Notes under the pieces: model-generated
Database searches by the model: none
What the model was told of the DNA's origin: nothing
What the model saw: the letters and a program-made list of their open reading frames with translations, nothing else
Position numbers and translations under genes: made by a program
Source of the DNA: Pseudonocardia abyssalis
GTDB lineage: Bacteria; Actinomycetota; Actinomycetes; Mycobacteriales; Pseudonocardiaceae
Reading direction: 5' to 3'
DNA length: 64,000 bases
NCBI RefSeq assembly: GCF_019263705.2
Contig: NZ_JADQDK010000001.1
Coordinates: 3,410,001 to 3,474,000, forward strand
In this document: in pieces, positions 8,086 through 17,574 of the stretch
Layout: every line of letters begins with the position of its first letter
How positions within the stretch are numbered: position 1 is the first letter of the stretch

Positions 8086-8673
8086 GTGAGCACTCTCACC
8101 GGCGGAAGCAGCCTCACTGCGGGCCAGGCGGGCATCGCCTCGGCGAACGGCCGCTACACCCTGGCCCTGCAGGCCGACGGCAACCTGACCCTGACCGACG
8201 CCTCGGGCGCGGTCGCGTGGAGCACCGACACCGCGGGCAAGGGCGCCGCACGCGCCGACATGCAGGCCGACGGCAACTTCGTGCTCTACACCGCCGACAA
8301 CGGCGTGGTGTGGGCCTCGGACACCGACGCCCCCGGCGGCCACCTGGAGCTGCAGGACGACCGCAACCTGGTGATCTACAAGGCCGACAAGTCGGTCGCG
8401 TGGTCGCCCAACTCCTACATCAGCGAGGCCGACAAGGCCGCTCTGGACGCCGCCGAGGCCCAGGGCCGCGCCGAGGCCGAGGCGGCCGCCGCAGCGGCTG
8501 CCGCCCCGCCGGCCCCCGCCGAGCGCCGCTACACCGTGCAGCGCGGCGACACCCTGTCGAAGATCTCGAAGGAGTTCTACGGCAACGCGGGCGACTACAT
8601 GCGCATCGCGCAGGCCAACAACATCGCGAACCCCGACCTGATCCACCCGGGCCAGGACCTGCTCATCCCCTGA
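8086..8673 (+). CDS. Bulb-type (mannose-binding) lectin fused to LysM domain
   Basis: A 195-residue two-domain protein. Residues 10-108 form a beta-prism-II (GNA/bulb-type) lectin with three copies of the mannose motif QxDxNxVxY. Copies at 60-68 (QADGNFVLY) and 90-98 (QDDRNLVIY) are perfect; the first, QADGNLTLT at 29-37, is degenerate. An Ala/Glu-rich helical linker (115-147) leads to a C-terminal LysM domain (149-195, YTVQRGDTLSKISKEFYG to HPGQDLLIP) expected to bind peptidoglycan or chitin-like glycan. No signal peptide is visible, as in LlpA-type lectin bacteriocins, so export is unclear. The GTG is preceded by GAGGA. A strong hairpin follows. Confidence 0.9.
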   Translation: MSTLTGGSSLTAGQAGIASANGRYTLALQADGNLTLTDASGAVAWSTDTAGKGAARADMQADGNFVLYTADNGVVWASDTDAPGGHLELQDDRNLVIYKADKSVAWSPNSYISEADKAALDAAEAQGRAEAEAAAAAAAAPPAPAERRYTVQRGDTLSKISKEFYGNAGDYMRIAQANNIANPDLIHPGQDLLIP

Positions 8674-8685
8674 CCCGCCCCCGTA

Positions 8686-8739
8686 TGGCAGTAAAGCCAC
8701 TCTGCCGCCACGTCATGGCAGCAGAGTGGCTTTACTGCA
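8686..8739. repeat. Dispersed palindromic element, copy 1; likely bidirectional terminator
   Basis: Arms GCAGTAAAGCCACTCTGC (8688-8705) and GCAGAGTGGCTTTACTGC (8721-8738) are perfect 18-bp complements around a 15-base loop containing TGCC/GGCA. It lies between the convergent lectin and glgP genes, where it can end transcription from both sides. A diverged copy in the same orientation lies at 45566-45620, so this is a dispersed family and not a one-off terminator. Confidence 0.85.
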
Positions 8740-8755
8740 CCACCGGGGCCGGCAC

Positions 8756-11287
8756 TCAGCCGGCGAGGACGACCTTGCCGAGCTCGGCCGAGCTCGCCAG
8801 CAGCGGGTGCGACGGCAGGACGCGGACCGTGTAGCCCGTCAGCCCCGCGTGCGGCAGCGGCACCACGGCCTCGAACCGCTGTCCCGCCCCGTCCGCCGGG
8901 CCCACGTGCTTCATCGCGGCCGCGCGCTTGCGGGCGTCGAGCTGGTCGGTCTCGTCGACGGGCCCGACGACGGCCTCGACGACCACGTCCGCCGGGTCCA
9001 GCCCGGCCAGCTCCACCACCGCGCGCACCGTCATCGGCGCCCCGACGACCGGGGTGTCCGGCAGCCCGGACGCGTCGACGCCCACGACCTGCACCCGGTT
9101 CCAGGCGTCGCCGAGCCGAGACCGGTAGGCGGCCAGCTCGCGGGCGGGTCCGAAGGAGTCGGCGACGATCCCGGCCGCGGCGCGGGAGGCCGGGGCGTAG
9201 AGCGTCTCGGTGTACTCCTGCACCATCCGGGCGGCCTGCACCTGCGGGCGCAGCGTCGTCAGGGTGTGGCGCACCAGCTCGACCCAGCGCGGCGGCACAC
9301 CGTCGGTGCGGTCGTAGAACGCGGGCCCGACCTGTGTGGCCAGCAGCTCGTAGAGCGCGTTGGCCTCCAGGTCGTCGCGGCGGGTGGGGTCGGAGATGCC
9401 GTCGGCGGTGGGGATGGCCCAGCCGTTGGACCCGTCGTAGAACTCGTCCCACCAGCCGTCGCGGATCGACAGGTTGAGGCCGCCGTTGAGCGCCGACTTC
9501 ATGCCGGAGGTCCCACACGCCTCGAGCGGGCGCAGCGGGTTGTTCAGCCAGACGTCGCAGCCCCAGTAGAGGTAGCGGGCCATCGACATGTCGTAGTCGG
9601 GCAGGAACGTGATGCGGTGCCGCACCGCCGGGTCGTCGGCGAACCGCACGATCTCCTGGATCAGCGCCTTGCCGCCGTCGTCGGCCGGGTGGCTCTTGCC
9701 CGCGACGACGAGCTGCACCGGGCGGTGCGGGTCCAGGAGCAGGTCGCGCAGCCGGTCCTTGTCGCGCAGCATCAGCGTGAGCCGCTTGTAGGTGGGCACG
9801 CGGCGGGCGAACCCGACGGTGAGCACGTTCTCGTCGAAGACGTGCTCGGTCCAGCCCAGCTCCGGCAGCGACGCGCCGCGCTCCAGCCAGGCCTTGCGGA
9901 CCCGGCGGCGCACCTCCGCGACGAGCCGCGCGCGCAGCGCGGTGCGCAGGTCCCACAGCTCGCCGTCGGAGACCTCGGCGGCCGGGTCGTCGGGCGTACC
10001 GATCAGCTCGGTGATCTCCCGGGCCTCCCAGGTGGCCCCGTGCACGCCGTTGGTGACCGAGCCGATCGGCACCTCGTCGGCGTCGAAGCCCTCCCACAGC
10101 CCGCCGAACATGCCGCGGGACACCGCACCGTGCAGCTGCGAGACGCCGTTGGCGCGCTGCGCGAGCCGCAGCCCCATGTGCGCCATGTTGAACATGTTGG
10201 GGTTGTCCTCGGCGCCGAGCGCGAGGACGCGCTGCATCGGGACGCCGGGCAGCAGCGTCTCACCGAAGTAGTGCTGGACCATGTCGACGGGGAAGCGGTC
10301 GATGCCCGCGGGCACGGGTGTGTGCGTGGTGAAGACGGTGCCCGCGCGGACGGCGGCGAGCGACTCGTCGAACGACAGGCCGTGCGCGTCCTGCAGCTCG
10401 CGGATGCGCTCCAGGCCCAGGAACCCGGCGTGTCCCTCGTTGGTGTGGAACACCGCGGGCTGGGGGTGGCCGGTGACCTCGCAGAACGCCCGGACGGCCC
10501 GCACTCCCCCGACGCCGACCAGGATCTCCTGGCGGATGCGCTGGTCCTGGTCGCCGCCGTAGAGGCGGTCGGTGACGCCGCGCAGGTCGGGCTCGTTCTC
10601 CTCGATGTCGGAGTCGAGCAGCAGCAGCGGGACCCGTCCGACGGAGGCCTGCCAGATCCGCGCGTGCAGCGTGCGGCCGGCGGGCATCGCGATCGTCACG
10701 AGCACCGGGCTGCCGTCGGCCGCGGCGACGAGCTGCAGCGGCAGGCCCTGCGGGTCGAGCGCCGGGTAGTGCTCGAGCTGCCAGCCGTCGAGCGAGAGCG
10801 ACTGGCGGAAGTAGCCCGAGCGGTACAGCAGGCCGACGGCGATCAGCGGTACGCCGAGGTCCGACGCCGCCTTGAGGTGGTCACCGGCCAGCACACCGAG
10901 GCCGCCGGAGTAGTTGGGCAGCACCTCGCTGACGCCGAACTCCATCGAGAAGTAGCCGACGGCCTCGGGCAGCGTCTCGTCGTCCTCGCGCTCGGACTGG
11001 TACCAGCGCGGTCCGTCGAGGTAGGCCGCGAGGTCGTCGGCCAGCTCCCGGACGGTGACGACGGTGTCGGCGTCCTTGGCGAGCACCTCGAAGCGCTCGG
11101 TCGGGATCTCGCCGAGCAGGCGGACGGGGTCGTGCCCGGCCCGTTCCCACGCATCGGGGTCGAGCGTGGCGAACAGGTCCTGGGTGGGCGGATGCCAGCT
11201 CCACCGCAGGTTGGTGGCCAGCGCCTGCAGGGGCGCGAGGGCGGGAGGCAGCTGGGCGCGCACGGTGAAACGGCGGAGAGCTCTCAC
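8756..11287 (-). CDS. glgP: Glycogen (alpha-glucan) phosphorylase
   Basis: A GT35 alpha-glucan phosphorylase of about 843 residues, releasing glucose 1-phosphate from glycogen ends. It has the N-terminal DUF3417-type region of the short actinobacterial subfamily. Landmarks include VGYFSMEFGVSEVLPNYSGG, FHTNEGHAGFLG, FTTHTPVPAGIDRFP, GFARRVPTYKR and the PLP-lysine region EACGTSGMKSALNGGLN. The GTG at 11287 (VRALRRFTVRAQLP) is chosen because mycobacterial homologues, from memory, start at this position. An ATG 39 bases upstream is an alternative. It is transcribed divergently from glgE across a 174-base region with dyad symmetry, and its 3' end faces the palindromic element. Confidence 0.95.
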   Translation of the reverse strand: MRALRRFTVRAQLPPALAPLQALATNLRWSWHPPTQDLFATLDPDAWERAGHDPVRLLGEIPTERFEVLAKDADTVVTVRELADDLAAYLDGPRWYQSEREDDETLPEAVGYFSMEFGVSEVLPNYSGGLGVLAGDHLKAASDLGVPLIAVGLLYRSGYFRQSLSLDGWQLEHYPALDPQGLPLQLVAAADGSPVLVTIAMPAGRTLHARIWQASVGRVPLLLLDSDIEENEPDLRGVTDRLYGGDQDQRIRQEILVGVGGVRAVRAFCEVTGHPQPAVFHTNEGHAGFLGLERIRELQDAHGLSFDESLAAVRAGTVFTTHTPVPAGIDRFPVDMVQHYFGETLLPGVPMQRVLALGAEDNPNMFNMAHMGLRLAQRANGVSQLHGAVSRGMFGGLWEGFDADEVPIGSVTNGVHGATWEAREITELIGTPDDPAAEVSDGELWDLRTALRARLVAEVRRRVRKAWLERGASLPELGWTEHVFDENVLTVGFARRVPTYKRLTLMLRDKDRLRDLLLDPHRPVQLVVAGKSHPADDGGKALIQEIVRFADDPAVRHRITFLPDYDMSMARYLYWGCDVWLNNPLRPLEACGTSGMKSALNGGLNLSIRDGWWDEFYDGSNGWAIPTADGISDPTRRDDLEANALYELLATQVGPAFYDRTDGVPPRWVELVRHTLTTLRPQVQAARMVQEYTETLYAPASRAAAGIVADSFGPARELAAYRSRLGDAWNRVQVVGVDASGLPDTPVVGAPMTVRAVVELAGLDPADVVVEAVVGPVDETDQLDARKRAAAMKHVGPADGAGQRFEAVVPLPHAGLTGYTVRVLPSHPLLASSAELGKVVLAG

Positions 11288-11302
11288 GCGCGGCAGGATA
11301 GA

Positions 11303-11381
11303 GGAACCGATCCCGTGATCGTTCAAGCAGCGGTTCCGCCCGCCCGGATGACGATCACGTGAACCTTCCGGAATCGGTTCC
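11303..11381. promoter_or_regulatory. Nested dyad in the glgP-glgE divergent promoter region
   Basis: Outer arms GGAACCGATCCC (11303-11314) and GGAATCGGTTCC (11370-11381) are inverse complements at 11 of 12 positions. Inner arms CGTGATCGT (11314-11322) and ACGATCACG (11351-11359) are perfect complements. The symmetry is centred between two genes that degrade and build the same polymer, a likely site for a shared regulator. No regulator can be named. Confidence 0.5.
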
Positions 11382-11461
11382 GACCCGTTCCTTTCGTGGC
11401 TGGACGGGGTAGGTACGGTTGTGACGCTTGCGACGGCTGCTCAGTGGGGGTGTGTGCCGAG

Positions 11462-13432
11462 ATGACCGGACGAATCGGTATCGACGACGTCACGCCCTCG
11501 GTCAGTGGGGGCCGCCAGGCCGCCAAGGCCGTGGTCGGCGAGGTCGTCCCGATCACCGCCGCGGTGTGGCGCGAGGGCCACGACGCGGTCGCCGCCAACG
11601 TCGTCTGGAAGCGCGTCGGCAGCAAGGGCACCGCGCACCACGTGCGCATGGAACCGGTCGGGGTCGGCGGCGACACCTTCGCCGCCACCGTCGCCGCCGA
11701 CGAGCCGGGCATGTGGACGTTCCGGGTCGACGCGTGGAGCGACCCGTGGGCGACGTGGCGCCACGCCGTCACCAAGAAGATGGAAGCCGGCCAGAGCCCC
11801 GACGAGCTCGCCAACGACCTCGAGATCGGCGCCCGCCTGCTGCAGCGCGTGGGCCGTCGTCCCGCCGAGCGCGGCAACCGCGACCTCCTCTTCGGCGCCG
11901 CCAACGCGCTGCGCGACACCGCGATGCCGCTGCGCGCCCGCGTCGCGCCCGCGCTGTTCCCGGCCGTGCAGCAGATCATGACCGAGCGCCCGGTCCGCGA
12001 GCTGATCACCCGCGGCCGCGCCCAGCAGGTCTACGTCGACCGCGAGCGCGCCCTCTACGGCTCCTGGTACGAGTTCTTCCCGCGCTCCACGGGTGGCCGC
12101 GACGAGACCGGCCGCGCCGTGCACGGCTCGTTCGTCACGTCCGCGAAGGCGCTCGACCGCGTCGCCGCGATGGGCTTCGACGTCGTCTACCTGCCGCCGA
12201 TCCACCCGGTCGGCACGAAGCACCGCAAGGGGCGCAACAACAACGTCAACGCCGGGCCCGGCGACGTCGGCTCGCCGTGGGCGATCGGCTCGGCCGACGG
12301 CGGGCACGACGCGATCGACCCCGAGCTGGGCACGCTGGAGGACTTCGACGCGTTCGTGGCGCGCACGAACGACCTCGGCATGGAGGTCGCGCTCGACTTC
12401 GCCCTGCAGTGCGCGCCCGACCACCCGTGGGTCACCGAGCACCCGGAGTGGTTCACCGTCCGCCCCGACGGCTCGATCGCCTACGCGGAGAACCCGCCGA
12501 AGAAGTACCAGGACATCTACCCGGTCAACTTCGACAACGACCCGGCCGGCATCTACGCAGAGTCGCTGCGCGTGGTGCTGCACTGGGTCGAGCACGGCGT
12601 GAAGATCTTCCGCGTCGACAACCCGCACACCAAGCCGCCGAACTTCTGGCACTGGCTGATCTGGCAGGTCAAGTCCCGCCACCCCGAGGTGCTGTTCCTG
12701 GCCGAGGCGTTCACCCGCCCCGCGCGGCTGTTCGGGCTCGCCCGCCTGGGGTTCACCCAGAGCTACACCTACTTCACCTGGCGCACCACGAAGCCGGAGC
12801 TCACCGAGTTCGCGCTCATGCACGCCGAGCGCGCCGACGAGGCCCGGCCGAACCTGTTCGTCAACACCCCCGACATCCTCCACGAGTCGCTGCAGACCGG
12901 CGGGCCCGGCATGTTCGCGATCCGTGCCACGCTGGCCGCGACGATGGCGCCGACCTGGGGCGTCTACTCCGGCTTCGAGCTGTACGAGGGCGACCCGGTC
13001 AAGCCGGGCAGCGAGGAGTACAACAACTCCGAGAAGTACGAGCTGCGCCCGCGCGACTTCGAGGCCGCCGCGGCATCGGGCAACTCGCTGGAGCCCTACC
13101 TGACGCGGCTCAACGAGATCCGCAAGGCCCACCCCGCGCTGCAGCAGCTGCGGAACATCACGTTCCACCACGTCGACAACGAGCAGATCATCGCCTACTC
13201 CAAGACCGAGCCCGCCACCGGCGACACGGTCCTGGTGGTCTGCACGCTGGACTCGTTCAGCGGCCAGGTGGGCACGACGTCGCTCGACATGCCGGCGCTC
13301 GGGCTGGGCTGGGACGACCGGTTCACGGTGCACGACGAGGTCAGCGGCGAGACGTGGGACTGGGGCCAGTTCAACTACGTCGACCTGCAGCCGTGGAACC
13401 ACGTCGCGCACATCCTGCGCGTCCAGCGGTAG
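11462..13432 (+). CDS. glgE: Alpha-1,4-glucan:maltose-1-phosphate maltosyltransferase GlgE
   Basis: A 656-residue GH13_3 enzyme that extends alpha-1,4-glucan with maltose 1-phosphate. The N-terminal beta domain ([15 protein letters not shown]), helical segment and catalytic barrel are all present. The nucleophile is D386 in [12 protein letters not shown] and the acid/base E415 in FLAEAFTRP, 29 residues apart as in the streptomycete enzyme. [20 protein letters not shown] and [12 protein letters not shown] are family hallmarks. The ATG at 11462 is chosen because the conserved N-terminus begins there; the frame is open 66 bases further upstream. It is followed by treS after 63 bases containing a hairpin. 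Confidence 0.97.
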   Translation: MTGRIGIDDVTPSVSGGRQAAKAVVGEVVPITAAVWREGHDAVAANVVWKRVGSKGTAHHVRMEPVGVGGDTFAATVAADEPGMWTFRVDAWSDPWATWRHAVTKKMEAGQSPDELANDLEIGARLLQRVGRRPAERGNRDLLFGAANALRDTAMPLRARVAPALFPAVQQIMTERPVRELITRGRAQQVYVDRERALYGSWYEFFPRSTGGRDETGRAVHGSFVTSAKALDRVAAMGFDVVYLPPIHPVGTKHRKGRNNNVNAGPGDVGSPWAIGSADGGHDAIDPELGTLEDFDAFVARTNDLGMEVALDFALQCAPDHPWVTEHPEWFTVRPDGSIAYAENPPKKYQDIYPVNFDNDPAGIYAESLRVVLHWVEHGVKIFRVDNPHTKPPNFWHWLIWQVKSRHPEVLFLAEAFTRPARLFGLARLGFTQSYTYFTWRTTKPELTEFALMHAERADEARPNLFVNTPDILHESLQTGGPGMFAIRATLAATMAPTWGVYSGFELYEGDPVKPGSEEYNNSEKYELRPRDFEAAAASGNSLEPYLTRLNEIRKAHPALQQLRNITFHHVDNEQIIAYSKTEPATGDTVLVVCTLDSFSGQVGTTSLDMPALGLGWDDRFTVHDEVSGETWDWGQFNYVDLQPWNHVAHILRVQR

Positions 13433-13445
13433 GAACTGAATCGTT

Positions 13446-13475
13446 CTCGCCCCACGTGCTGTGAACCGGGGCGAG
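13446..13475 (+). terminator. Stem-loop between glgE and treS
   Basis: CTCGCCCC (13446-13453) and GGGGCGAG (13468-13475) form an 8-bp perfect stem with a 14-base loop. It ends just before TAGCCT at 13482-13487, which lies 8 bases from the treS ATG. It could end or attenuate glgE transcription, or act as an operator over the treS promoter. Confidence 0.5.
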
Positions 13476-13481
13476 TCCGAT

Positions 13482-13487
13482 TAGCCT
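13482..13487 (+). promoter_or_regulatory. -10 element of treS (leaderless spacing)
   Basis: TAGCCT lies 8 bases before the treS ATG with no ribosome-binding site between them. It implies that treS can be transcribed independently of glgE. Confidence 0.5.
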
Positions 13488-13495
13488 CGGCCCCG

Positions 13496-15219
<1,724 letters not shown>

Positions 15220-15223
<4 letters not shown>

Positions 15224-16602
15224 ACGAACTCCCCGACCTGCTCTCCGAGTGGCTGCCCCAGCAGCGCTGGTTCGCCGCGAAGGGCCGGCCCGTCCGGTCG
15301 GTCGAGATCGCCGCGCGCACCCCGCTGCTCACCGACGGCGAGCCGCACGTCGACCACCTGCTGCTCGCCGTCGCCTTCGACGACGGCTCGCCCGTGCAGC
15401 ACTACCAGCTCTACCTCGGCCGCCGCGCGCAGTCGCGGGCCGACCTGGAGCACGTCGTCATCGGGCACCTCGACGGCCTCGTGGCCTACGACGCCCTGTA
15501 CGACGTCGACGTCACCGCGTGGCTGATCGAGGCGATCCGCGCCGGACGCACCGTCGACGGCATCGCGTTCGTGCCGGAGCCCGCCGCGGAGATCGCCGAG
15601 GGCGTGCCGGGGCGGGTGCTGGGCATCGAGCAGTCGAACACGTCGGTGGCCTGGGGCGACAGGTCGATCCTCAAGGTCTTCCGCCGGGTCGTGTCCGGGC
15701 TCAACCCCGACCTGGAGCTGCACCGCGCGCTGCGCTCGGTCGAGTCGCACGAGGTCGCGGCCCTGCAGGGCGCGATCGAGGGCACCCTCGACGGCGCGCC
15801 CGCCACGCTCGGGATGCTGCAGGACTTCGCGGCCAACTCCGCCGACGGCTGGGCGATGGCCCTGGCCAGCGTCCGCGACCTGCTCGCCGAGGGCGACCTG
15901 CGCGCCGACGAGGTGGGCGGCGACTTCGCCGGCGAGGCCTCGCGGCTGGGCGAGACCGTCGGCGTCGTGCACGACGAGCTGCGCCGCGCGCTGGGCACCT
16001 CCGAGCGCGACGCCCGCGAGCTCGCCGCGGTGTGGCACCAGCGCCTCGCCGTCACCACGGCGGAGGTGCCCGCGCTCGCGCCGCACGTCGACGCCATCCG
16101 GGCCACCTACGACGCCGTGGCCGGGCTGGGCGCGCCGCTGCCCGCCCAGCGCGTCCACGGTGACCTGCACCTGGGCCAGACACTGCGCACCCCCTACGGC
16201 TGGCTGGTCATCGACTTCGAGGGCGAGCCCGCGGCCCCGCTGGAGGAGCGGGTGCGGCCCGACTCGCCCCTGCGCGACGTCGCCGGGATGCTCCGCTCCT
16301 TCGACTACGCCGCGTTCCACCAGATCCTGCAGTGGGAGCCGGCGTCGTTCGCCGAACCGGACCACGACTCGCAGCTGGTGTGGCGCGCCAACGAGTGGGC
16401 CGAGCGCAACCGGTCGGCGTTCTGCGACGGCTACGCGCTCCGCGCCGGCACCGACCCGCGGGAGCAGCGGATGCTGCTGCGTGCCTTCGAGCTCGACAAG
16501 GCCGTCTACGAGCTGCTCTACGAGACCCGCAGCCGCCCGGCCTGGGCCCCGATCCCGCTCGCCTCGATCGCCCGGCTGACCTCGGAGGAGACGGTGCGCT
16601 GA
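15220..16602 (+). CDS. mak: Maltokinase
   Basis: A 460-residue kinase making maltose 1-phosphate for GlgE. The N-terminal cap domain begins [20 protein letters not shown], as in mycobacterial Mak. The kinase core has the catalytic loop HGDLHLGQT (D315) and the metal-binding IDFEGEP (D332), with [13 protein letters not shown] after it. The GTG start overlaps the treS stop by four bases, so the two are made together, matching their consecutive reactions. After it the operon is interrupted by an MNT/HEPN pair that has its own -10-like element. Confidence 0.95.
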
Positions 16603-16607
16603 GCGCG

Positions 16608-16613
16608 TACCCT
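16608..16613 (+). promoter_or_regulatory. -10 element of the MNT/HEPN pair
   Basis: TACCCT lies 6 bases before the GTG of the nucleotidyltransferase gene and just 5 bases after the mak stop. No ribosome-binding site is visible, so the pair probably has its own leaderless transcript besides read-through from treS-mak. Confidence 0.5.
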
Positions 16614-16619
16614 GCGCCC

Positions 16620-16997
16620 GTGGACGTCGAGGCGATCGCTGCGCTGCTGCCGCGTCATCCCGGTCTGCGTCTGGTCGTGCTGCACGGGTCGCGGGCGCGC
16701 GGCGACCACGGTCCGGCGGCCGACTGGGACATCGGTGTGCTCACCGACGGCCGGGTCGACCTGGGCGCGCTCACCGCCGATCTCACCGCCGTGCTCGGCA
16801 CCGACGCCGTCGACGTCGTCGACCTCGACCGCACGAGCGCCCTGCTCCGCTACCGCGCCGCCCGCGACGGGATCGCGCTGCTGGAGAGCCGCCCGGACGC
16901 GTTCCTGGAGTTCCGGCTCGAGGCCACCCGGTACTGGTGCGACGCGGGCCCGGTCATCCGGGCCGCGCAGGAGTCCGTGCTGGCGGATCTGGGATGA
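16620..16997 (+). CDS. MNT-type minimal nucleotidyltransferase (MntA-like antitoxin)
   Basis: A 125-residue minimal nucleotidyltransferase. The full GSX10DXD active-site motif is present: G23-S24, then D35-W36-D37 in HGSRARGDHGPAADWDIGV, with a later acidic strand VDVVDLD. In characterised HepT/MntA pairs this enzyme transfers AMP groups from ATP to a Tyr of the HEPN toxin and neutralises it. The stop overlaps the ATG of the following HEPN gene (ATGA), the standard arrangement of such pairs. It lies between mak and glgB, inside an otherwise metabolic cluster. The assignment to the MNT fold is strong; antitoxin activity is inferred from the neighbour. Confidence 0.85.
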   Translation: MDVEAIAALLPRHPGLRLVVLHGSRARGDHGPAADWDIGVLTDGRVDLGALTADLTAVLGTDAVDVVDLDRTSALLRYRAARDGIALLESRPDAFLEFRLEATRYWCDAGPVIRAAQESVLADLG

Positions 16998-17413
16998 CCG
17001 GGGTCGACCGGGAACTGCTCGCGGAGCGGGCCGCGGCGGTGGGCCGCCACCTCGACCGCGTCGCCACCCACCTGCCCGCCGACGTGGACGGGCTGAGCCC
17101 GCTCAGCTCGGCCACCGACACCGTCGTCCTGCACCTGTGGCAGGCCGTCCAGGTCGTGATCGACCTGGCGGTGTCCACCTGCGTCCGGCTCGGCCTCGGC
17201 AGCCCGCCGACGTACGGGGACGCGTTCCGGTCACTGGCCGGAGCCGGGGTCCTCGACGCCGAGCTGGCCAGCCGCCTCGCCCGGGCCGCCGGGTTCCACA
17301 AACTGATCGTGCACGCCTACGCCGATCTCGACCTGCGGCGCCTCCACCTCATCGCCTCCGACGGGCCGGCCGACCTGCGGGCGTTCCTGGCGGCCCTGCG
17401 GGACCTCGCCTGA
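16994..17413 (+). CDS. HEPN-domain protein (HepT-like/DUF86) with altered RX4HXY motif
   Basis: A 139-residue all-helical protein of the HepT/DUF86 HEPN type. The region LARAAGFHKLIVHAYADLD aligns with the canonical GxRNxxVHxYxxxD of HepT toxins. H107 and Y109 (the AMPylated Tyr position) are kept, but the catalytic Arg position is H102, giving HX4HXY instead of RX4HXY. The RNase activity expected of HepT may therefore be weakened, lost or replaced by a non-toxic role. Overlap with the MNT gene supports a two-component module. It ends 161 bases before glgB. Confidence 0.82.
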   Translation: MTGVDRELLAERAAAVGRHLDRVATHLPADVDGLSPLSSATDTVVLHLWQAVQVVIDLAVSTCVRLGLGSPPTYGDAFRSLAGAGVLDAELASRLARAAGFHKLIVHAYADLDLRRLHLIASDGPADLRAFLAALRDLA

Positions 17414-17562
17414 GCGTCACGGCGACGCACGTCCCCCGGATCCCGCGACCTGCGCCCGGGTTCCGCGCGGCGCGGACCCGCGCCATACTCCGTTCAGGGG
17501 CTGGCACCGCATCGGCAACCCGATCGTTGCCGCCAGGCTCGGCGACGCGGAGAGCGGGGCAA

Positions 17563-17568
17563 TAGGGT
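17563..17568 (+). promoter_or_regulatory. -10 element of glgB
   Basis: TAGGGT lies 6 bases before the glgB GTG at 17575. The 161-base gap after the HEPN gene shows no other gene and no ribosome-binding site before glgB, so a leaderless glgB transcript starting here is likely. Confidence 0.5.
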
Positions 17569-17574
17569 GCGCGG

